From: an uncultured Winogradskyella sp.
Lineage (GTDB): Bacteria; Bacteroidota; Bacteroidia; Flavobacteriales; Flavobacteriaceae
Direction of reading: 5' to 3'
Assembly (NCBI RefSeq): GCF_947495255.1
Contig: NZ_CANLYI010000007.1
Location: 62,001 to 126,000 of the forward strand
Length of the DNA: 64,000 bases
Below the pieces are notes generated by a model. That model saw nothing but the letters and a program-made list of their open reading frames with translations, did no database searches and was not told the origin of the DNA. Positions 58,701-64,000 of this stretch are shown piece by piece. The translations under genes and the position numbers were made by a program. How positions within the stretch are numbered: position 1 is the first letter of the stretch; the number at the start of each line of letters is the position of its first letter.

Positions 58701-59463
58701 CTACATTTTCACCAATTACTATTGTTTTTAAAGCTTCAATATACTTTTTAGGTAAAGATGGCGCAGCTTCAGTATGAAGATGTATACCATCAGCGTCAAG
58801 AAGGCTAATAGAGCTTAAACTTTCTGGATGAATAGATTCGAAATTGAGTAACATTCTATTAAAAACTTCATTTAAAGGCGTGTTTACGGCTAATAAGTCT
58901 AATATTTCGTTTTCATGAATTAATAATTGTTCTATTTTTTCACGCTCTATAATTTCTTTTTCTAGGTCTAAATTTTTCTGCTCTAGTTTACTAATGAGTC
59001 GTTTGCTATAAAACTTTAAAACTTCTTTTTCAGTGAAATCATCTTGAATAAACGCTTTTGATTTTACCGCTTTTTCTTTTAGAATATCCTCAACTATTGA
59101 CACCATACTATCATAGTCCGTTGGCTTTCTTAAAAATCTTGCAGCACCTAACTTTAACGCTAGGTCCTCGTCTAATTTTTCGGTGTAAGTAGAGGTGTAA
59201 AATACAAATGGAATGTCTTTATAGGCTTCTTGTTTTTTACAAGCTTGACAAAACATATAACCATCCATAACTGGCATTAAAATATCTGAAACAATAAGGT
59301 CTACCTCATTTTTAGATAATACTTCTAATCCTTCTTTTCCGTCACCTGCTTCGAGAACTTTAAATCCTGACTTCTCAAATATGACTCTAAGCAAATACAG
59401 ATTTTCAAAAATATCGTCTACTATTAAAATAGTATTCATACCACTATAACTATTGTTTTGCAT
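55720..59463 (-). CDS. Multi-sensor sigma54 activator: REC-GAF-PAS-PAS-PAS-GAF-AAA+-Fis
   Basis: 1247 residues from the ATG at 59463 (59439 is an alternative; a TTG frame from 59490 is unlikely). Receiver (about 9-130; phospho-Asp in LIVSDILMPVMDGY, Lys in FLRKPTD), GAF (about 190-345), three PAS domains (about 355-470, 475-590, 600-715; each ends DIT/SE), GAF (about 730-890), coiled coil, then a sigma54 AAA+ domain with Walker A LGESGTGKE, the sigma54-contact loop KKGSFTGAF (GAFTGA variant), Walker B NGTLFLDEIGELP and WPGNIRELENL. A Fis-type helix-turn-helix ends the protein (GAAELLKLKPSTLRDRMSKL). It should activate sigma54 promoters in response to phosphorylation and ligands. Confidence 0.9.
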   Translation of the reverse strand: MQNNSYSGMNTILIVDDIFENLYLLRVIFEKSGFKVLEAGDGKEGLEVLSKNEVDLIVSDILMPVMDGYMFCQACKKQEAYKDIPFVFYTSTYTEKLDEDLALKLGAARFLRKPTDYDSMVSIVEDILKEKAVKSKAFIQDDFTEKEVLKFYSKRLISKLEQKNLDLEKEIIEREKIEQLLIHENEILDLLAVNTPLNEVFNRMLLNFESIHPESLSSISLLDADGIHLHTEAAPSLPKKYIEALKTIVIGENVGSCGTAAYRKEPVIVSNISEDRLWKDYKDIALSYNLKSCWSLPILSKSDEVLGTFAIYSNTISAPSLEDINEFNSVLNLAKIAIEKSRIVNEIKKKDESYKSLINQAIDAIITYDFDGTIFDFNKASYLTLGYTREEFLKLRLQDFLVDDIIRDKNIYQNILDGKAVVFQRQLICKNGTIIEGEISAKRDIDGKVVSIVRDITERQKILKAIKKEKEFSSGLLESMQEGLYTINLESEIISVNPSFCKMTGFSEKELLGVKRPYPFSAPELAESNNEHYRLLTENKNLTSYENIYVRKNGERFPVQIIVSRINDENGNKIANFATIQDITERRKAEVELRLSIEFNEKLIMSMQEGLLIAGLDTKLILVNDSLCKITGYSKGELLSHAHPYPFWQKEDYDKVLNSYTDVAQGKSKEIYFDIIKKSGEKIKASFFTGTIKNKKEEVIAVYATIKDISEEEKSKQLLINKEKKSTQKKKVILELAKLVGQDLSISLKRITKLASQTLNVERVSIWSFNEDKSAIVCENQYTLDKEYSEDNYGLNYSDNPSYFNALQSNQSILIKDAINDELTKPFAESYLLPNNISSLMDVLINSANGSYGIICFAHEGDDLRDWTAEEQEFATSIASIVSLMVESNERKLAEKNLVLANSELSEANSELNVLREKLEQENVYLRNELDLVFNYEEMVYGSAAFGNVLSEIEKVAPTDATVLLLGESGTGKELLARATHNISHRNNHPLIKVNCSAIPRELFESELFGHKKGSFTGAFNDKIGKFELADNGTLFLDEIGELPLDMQPKILRFLQEGEIEVVGGAGVKKLNVRVIAATNRNLKEEIEKKLFREDLYFRLNVFPIDIPPLKMRKDDIPLLVEHFVDKFNKAYGKNIKYITDEAMDKLKSYNWPGNIRELENLIERASILSSDETLLIPGFESSNQKAKSINTKDLSLDTAQRNHILHVLEQCNWKITGAQGAAELLKLKPSTLRDRMSKLDVKKPIE

Positions 59464-59824
59464 TATAAATTTTTTCCATTTCCGACACAAAAGTATCTGG
59501 ATTAATTGGTTTTTCTAAATAACCATCTGCACCTGCCTCAATTGCTTTTTCCCTATCTCCTCCCATGGCATAAGATGTAACTGCTATTATTGTTGTATTT
59601 TTTGGCAAGCCATTATGCCTTAATTTTAGACAAATCTCATAACCGTCCATGTCTGGTAACTGAATATCTAGTAAAATTATTTCAGGATGATTATTATGAG
59701 CTAAATTTAGTCCATCTCTTCCATTAAAAGCTTTAATCACTTTATAATTATTGTTGGTTAGTAAATACGATAACATATACATATTTTGCTCGTTATCTTC
59801 TATTATTAAAATAGATAAACTCAT
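59450..59824 (-). CDS. Single-domain response regulator (CheY/DivK-like)
   Basis: 124 residues, a receiver domain only: acidic pocket IIEDNEQNM, phospho-acceptor Asp53 in LLDIQLPDMDGYEIC, VTSYAM with the conserved Thr/Ser, and Lys105 in LEKPINP. It has no output domain, so it probably shuttles phosphate in a relay between the kinase encoded upstream and the receiver of the sigma54 activator, whose start overlaps its 3' end by 14 bp. Confidence 0.9.
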   Translation of the reverse strand: MSLSILIIEDNEQNMYMLSYLLTNNNYKVIKAFNGRDGLNLAHNNHPEIILLDIQLPDMDGYEICLKLRHNGLPKNTTIIAVTSYAMGGDREKAIEAGADGYLEKPINPDTFVSEMEKIYNAKQ

Positions 59825-59893
59825 TGCTTCCTAATTAAAAATTTCATTAACAGTAAGTTACAAAAAATACAGCACTTTTTAAATTTAATTAAT

Positions 59894-62032
59894 TTAAAAC
59901 TTTAAAGGTATCGTAAATGTAAAATTGCTTCCTCTACCCGTTTCGCTCTCCACCATAATTGTACCTCCTAATTTTTCTATTAAGCTCTTACTAATTGTTA
60001 AGCCTAAACCTGTTCCTTCATGTTTTCTATTTAAACCTCCTTCTAACTGAACAAATGGCTGAAATAACTTAACGATATCTTCTTTAGCAATTCCTAAACC
60101 TTCATCTATTACCTGCGTCACAGCAAATTCACCTTCCACACCTACTTTTATTAAAATAGTCCCTTGATCAGAAAATTTAATCGCATTAGAAATTAAGTTT
60201 AAAAGTACTTGTTCTATTCGCCTTTCATCACTGACTAAAGTAATATCTAAATTAGAGATTTCCGTCATTAACTTAAGACCTTTTTTGGCAACTTGTGGCT
60301 CTAAAAACTCAATAGTTTTTTGTAATGAAGCGAGATAATTAAAAGGCGAAAATGACACATTTAATTTACCAGCTTCTATTTTAGAAATATCTAAAACATC
60401 ATTTATTAAGCCCAATAAATTTTGCCCACTACCCTTAACCATTGCGAGTTGTTTCTTTTGCTCGTCATTTAATGGACCCGCTAACTCTTTTAACAGAATA
60501 CCAGTAAAACCAATGATAGAATTCATTGGTGTTCTTAACTCATGCGACATAGTTGCTAAGAATGCAGACTTCATTAAATCGGCTGATTGTGCTTTTTCTT
60601 TTTCTTTTTCTAACTCAATAGATTGAGAATTTATATCTTCTAAAAGATTTAATAAGGCTTCTTTACTATCATTAAGTTCTTCTGTACGCTGATTAACTAA
60701 CTTTTCTAGATTATTTTTAAAATTTAAAAGTTCGTTTTTGCTGATTACTCGTTCTGTAATATCTTGTAACGTACCAAAGGTTTTTACTGGATTTTGATTT
60801 TCATCATAAAGAATTTCGCATTGTTCATCAATATGTTTTATTCGATTATTACCAAATAACAAGCGATATGTTAAATGATATGGTTTTCTATTCTGTATTG
60901 ACTCCTTAATCGTTTTAATTACAGAATCTCTATCTTCTGGATGAATGATATCATAAAACCCATTAAGAGTTACCTTAAAATTTTTAGAGTCTTTTTCTAT
61001 TATTCTATAAACTTCTTCTGACCAGGTTAAATCATTTGTTTTTAAATTAAGCTCCCAACTGCCAAGTTTTGCAATCTGTTGTGCTCTATTTAAATTTGAT
61101 TCACTCTTTTTTATTTGATTTTCTGTAGTTTCATGAATATATTTTAACTGTAACTCTTGTTTTTCTAGCTTTTTGGTAACCAACCTTTTAAATCGTTCTG
61201 ACTGTCCGTTTAAATACCATGCAACCCAACCTCCTATTAGTGAAATAATTAAACCAATAATCACAAACCAAATCATCGTGTTTGTTTTATTATGCCTTGG
61301 TACTACATATAGTTTCCATTCTCCAAAAGATAACTCTATAGGCACAGCAAACTCCTCAATAGACGACAAATCATTTTCTAAAAAAAAATCTTCTTCTCCT
61401 GTTGATCTATTGACCCTAGATAATTGATAATCAAAATTATTATCATTGATATGGTCTATTTTTAAATCTTCAAAAAAAGTAGAAAGCCTTGTAACAACGG
61501 CAGAAAATCCCAAAAATTTATCATTTATAAAAATTGGCTGTCTACTTACAATACCAACACCACCTTGCTTTAAATTAACAGGGCCTGCTATATAAAAATC
61601 TTTGCTTTTTATAGTAGCAAGAGCGCCTGTGCTAGCCGCTTTACTCGTTAAAATATTAAAACCAATGACTTCATTATCTTTTAAAGGATAAACATGAGTT
61701 ATAACACCAGTACTATCAACTAACTCTACAGCATCGAAATAATCTTGATGCTCTAATAGATTCTTAGCTATATCCTCAAAATCTTCGGGAATTCCATTTC
61801 GTTCTACGATGTAAGCAAGTGATTTTGTTGCAGAATAATTGTACATAATTAAGGCCTGCAATTTGTCTTTAATAAAACTTATTTCGCTATTTAACTCTCG
61901 TCTTTGCTCATTTTTGCTTATCAAATATTTCTGATACGCAATATATTGAGTAATGAATAGAAGTAAAGCAAAAGTTAATAAACCAGCTACTAAAGGTTTT
62001 TTTAAATATTGAAAAAAAGCACTACGTTTCAT
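59894..62032 (-). CDS. CHASE-PAS sensor histidine kinase
   Basis: 712 residues. Membrane helix (about 14-34), extracytoplasmic CHASE domain (about 45-235, with YNYSATKSLAYIVERNG, VELVDSTGVITHVYPL and ISRQPIF-type segment IVSRQPIFI), second helix (about 252-274), PAS (about 315-428, LGSWELNLKTNDLTWSEEVYRI), a coiled coil, HisKA with His497 in ATMSHELRTPMNS, and HATPase with NLISNAIKF, DEGLGIAKEDI and GTGLGLTISKSLIEKLGG. It senses an external small molecule and autophosphorylates. No receiver is fused; the following gene supplies one. Confidence 0.92.
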   Translation of the reverse strand: MKRSAFFQYLKKPLVAGLLTFALLLFITQYIAYQKYLISKNEQRRELNSEISFIKDKLQALIMYNYSATKSLAYIVERNGIPEDFEDIAKNLLEHQDYFDAVELVDSTGVITHVYPLKDNEVIGFNILTSKAASTGALATIKSKDFYIAGPVNLKQGGVGIVSRQPIFINDKFLGFSAVVTRLSTFFEDLKIDHINDNNFDYQLSRVNRSTGEEDFFLENDLSSIEEFAVPIELSFGEWKLYVVPRHNKTNTMIWFVIIGLIISLIGGWVAWYLNGQSERFKRLVTKKLEKQELQLKYIHETTENQIKKSESNLNRAQQIAKLGSWELNLKTNDLTWSEEVYRIIEKDSKNFKVTLNGFYDIIHPEDRDSVIKTIKESIQNRKPYHLTYRLLFGNNRIKHIDEQCEILYDENQNPVKTFGTLQDITERVISKNELLNFKNNLEKLVNQRTEELNDSKEALLNLLEDINSQSIELEKEKEKAQSADLMKSAFLATMSHELRTPMNSIIGFTGILLKELAGPLNDEQKKQLAMVKGSGQNLLGLINDVLDISKIEAGKLNVSFSPFNYLASLQKTIEFLEPQVAKKGLKLMTEISNLDITLVSDERRIEQVLLNLISNAIKFSDQGTILIKVGVEGEFAVTQVIDEGLGIAKEDIVKLFQPFVQLEGGLNRKHEGTGLGLTISKSLIEKLGGTIMVESETGRGSNFTFTIPLKF

Positions 62033-62077
62033 CTCTAGACTAATTTAGCTGATTCCCATATATTAATATTAGTCCAA

Positions 62078-64000
62078 TTATTCATTTTTATTATTTAGTT
62101 CTTTTATCATATTTTTTAACTCCCTCATTCTTAATTCCCTTCCAACAAAAAGTTTATTCATGCGTTCTAATTCTAAGTTTTTAGAATGCACCTCTTCAGT
62201 TCTTAATTCTACCAATTCTTCTAAGTTATTTCTATAGCTTTCTAATTCTAACTCTGTTATTTTATTTTCTGTATTGTTTATAACAGCAAAAAGCGCATGT
62301 GTTTCTCCTGCTATTTCTATGGCTTCAACAGAACATAATAAACTTATTCTTTTACCACTAACTAATGTCCTATCTATTTGTTCATTATGTAAAAAGCCAT
62401 TTTTCATTAATTTTTCAAATAGTCTATTTTTTTGATCAAAATAAAAATCATCTAATACATCTACTTTGGCCTCTTCCATTGTTTTACCAATTAAATGCTC
62501 TCGTGTAGACTCTAACATTTTTGCCATTGTTTTATTAACATCAACTCTAACCTGATCTGTATTTACAATAGAGTATCCTATTAAACTTGAATGAAATACC
62601 TTAGAGAATTTTTCTTCACTTTCCGTAATACTTTTTTCAATTTCTATACGCTCTGTTACATCTTGAACCATAGACAAAAACGATTCTACCTCACCATCTG
62701 GTGAGAATAAAACGGAATTATACCATTCGCAATAAATTGTGTTATTTTCTTTAGTATTGTTACGATTAATACATCTGTTAATTTTTACATCTCCACTAAT
62801 TAGTTCTTTATAAATAATGCTTGTTATACCTTTATCTTGTTCATAAACTAACCCTAATTCCTCAAAGTGTTTACCTATTACATCAGCTTCTTCCCAACCA
62901 AATATGTTGTAAGCTTGTATAGACCAATTAGTAATTTTAAAATCTTTATCCCATTCTATAATGGCTAAAGGTGAGTTATTTATATGAGTTGTGAGACGTT
63001 GGTGTGATCTTCTAATTTGTTCATCTACTTTTTTGCTCTCGGTAATATCTCTAAGAACACCAATTATTTGTCTATTATCATTGTAATTAACAAACCTTGT
63101 TTTTTTAATAGAAAAAGTACGAGCTTCTTTATTATTTATGCTAACCGATTCTTCGGTAACAATTTCCTCTCCTGTTTCAATAACTTTTCTATCCATATCT
63201 AGAACGGTTTTAGACTCTATAGATGAAATTTTATCAGTTAGAGTTTTACCTAAAATGGCTTCTCTAGGCATTCCAAAGATTGAGCAAAATGCATCATTTA
63301 CAAGTATTAACCTACTTAGATCGTCTTTTACAAAAATAGGGTCACCTATATTATTAATTATATTATTAAGGTATTGCTTATTTTTAACAACTAATTCTTC
63401 TGCATTTTTACTGTCTGTAATGTCTAATGTTATACCGATATAACCATTAAAGTTATTATTTTCATCATAAGTTCTAATGGCTTTATTAGACAACCAAGAA
63501 ACACTTCCATCTTCATGAAGATGTCTAAATACTAAATTAAATCCTTTTCCTGTTGAAACTGACTTTTCCCATTCTCTAATTGACATTTCTTTATCCTCTG
63601 GATGTATGGCATTTGACCAACCAAAACCCATAGCATCATCAAAGGATTGACCTGTATAATTCATCCATTCTTGATTAACATAATTGCATGAGCCATTTTT
63701 ATCTGCCTGAAAAATAGCTACAGGTGCTTTAGAAATTAAACGTTTAAATAGTTTCTCGTTATTTATAAGTTTTATTTCTACTTTTTTCCTTTCTGTAATA
63801 TCGATTACCGTACCTTGATATTTAATTGAATTCCCTAAGTCATCATCTACAACTTCTGTTTGCACCATTACATATCTAATATTACCATTTTTCAAAAGAA
63901 TACGATACTCATAAGGCTCTGAACTTTTACTTTTAATTTTATCTTCGGTTATAGTTTTATGAAAATCGCGATCTTCTGGATGTATGGCATCTGCAACAGT
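62078..64000 (-). CDS. Multi-PAS sensor protein without kinase domain (N-terminus off the window)
   Basis: The frame is open to the right edge (641 codons seen; the codon at 64000 is in frame). At least five PAS or PAC units appear: one ending VIDITERKKVE, then segments ending ITLDITDSKN, GVLRDITESKK, MVQDVTERIE and FAVINNTENK. After the last, only a coiled coil (NNLEELVELRTEEVHSKNLELERMN) and a terminal KLFVGRELRMRELKNMIKEL remain before the stop. So no HisKA/HATPase lies C-terminal to these PAS units; a catalytic domain further N-terminal is possible but unseen. The kinase gene begins 46 bp downstream. Confidence 0.85.
   Translation of the reverse strand, partial: TVADAIHPEDRDFHKTITEDKIKSKSSEPYEYRILLKNGNIRYVMVQTEVVDDDLGNSIKYQGTVIDITERKKVEIKLINNEKLFKRLISKAPVAIFQADKNGSCNYVNQEWMNYTGQSFDDAMGFGWSNAIHPEDKEMSIREWEKSVSTGKGFNLVFRHLHEDGSVSWLSNKAIRTYDENNNFNGYIGITLDITDSKNAEELVVKNKQYLNNIINNIGDPIFVKDDLSRLILVNDAFCSIFGMPREAILGKTLTDKISSIESKTVLDMDRKVIETGEEIVTEESVSINNKEARTFSIKKTRFVNYNDNRQIIGVLRDITESKKVDEQIRRSHQRLTTHINNSPLAIIEWDKDFKITNWSIQAYNIFGWEEADVIGKHFEELGLVYEQDKGITSIIYKELISGDVKINRCINRNNTKENNTIYCEWYNSVLFSPDGEVESFLSMVQDVTERIEIEKSITESEEKFSKVFHSSLIGYSIVNTDQVRVDVNKTMAKMLESTREHLIGKTMEEAKVDVLDDFYFDQKNRLFEKLMKNGFLHNEQIDRTLVSGKRISLLCSVEAIEIAGETHALFAVINNTENKITELELESYRNNLEELVELRTEEVHSKNLELERMNKLFVGRELRMRELKNMIKELNNKNE

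Noticed and set aside
1..64000. CRISPR arrays, prophage, integrases, insertion sequences, tRNA or rRNA genes, toxin-antitoxin pairs
   Set aside because: Looked for by eye on both strands; no regularly spaced repeats, transposase or phage motifs, or cloverleaf candidates were seen. A tRNA or covariance-model scan was not possible here.

Overview
The window is AT-rich DNA from a member of the Bacteroidota, almost certainly a marine Flavobacteriaceae species. The evidence is gldF/gldG gliding genes, a C-terminal type IX secretion (T9SS type A) sorting domain, a DUF6452/DUF6048 pair next to rlmD, promoters of the Bacteroidota TAnnTTTG (-7) type, no Shine-Dalgarno bias, and dispersed intergenic repeats of a kind I associate with this family. 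I see no rRNA, tRNA, CRISPR array, prophage, insertion sequence or integrase. It reads as chromosomal backbone with stress, respiration and signalling cassettes.

Layout. 1-15.6 kb is mostly housekeeping: partial ornithine aminotransferase, an ECF sigma operon, an MS-type channel, rlmD with two envelope genes, purC, phoH, a SAM hydrolase, gldF-X-gldG and dnaN. 15.6-22.4 kb is a minus-strand RND efflux operon (DUF4405, TolC, adaptor, RND pump, PII-like protein, DUF2892). 22.7-28 kb holds NAD genes (nadA, frameshifted nadB, pncB, pncA) interleaved with two near-identical 45-codon genes. 28.2-31.4 kb carries a sulfide:quinone-oxidoreductase-like flavoprotein and a T9SS-sorted beta-propeller-like protein. 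31.5-38.3 kb is a TetR-controlled ABC exporter with HlyD and TolC parts. 38.3-44.4 kb has cytochrome bd oxidase, two methyltransferases, a persulfide dioxygenase-rhodanese fusion and a peroxiredoxin. 44.6-47.8 kb is a copper-type TonB receptor module. 47.9-54.3 kb has cytochrome c/thioredoxin and a methionine-sulfoxide-reductase/SelO cluster. 54.7-64 kb is a signalling island: a multi-PAS protein, a CHASE histidine kinase, a receiver, a sigma54 activator with receiver, GAF and PAS domains, and a paired small-protein operon.

Main result. At least nine promoters share one architecture: a palindrome with half-sites TAAC, TGAC or TGAT and a 4-bp spacer, centred 29.5 bp upstream of the first base of a TAnnTTT(G/A) box. 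That places it at about -41.5, the class II position of a Crp/Fnr-type activator. The targets are cydAB, cytochrome c-thioredoxin, peroxiredoxin, the RND operon (twice), the copper module, the T9SS protein, a small membrane protein and one 45-residue protein; the SQR-like gene and nadA have weaker matches. This looks like a redox or low-oxygen regulon. No regulator gene lies in the window.

Second result. The sigma54 activator gene ends at two copies of a 16-bp palindrome 41 bp apart. These lie 90-145 bp upstream of a -24/-12 type promoter in front of the paired small genes at 54671-55533, which suggests a self-contained sigma54 output module of unknown function. All starts were re-examined; several long reading frames begin at TTG codons inside promoter elements, and I moved those starts downstream.
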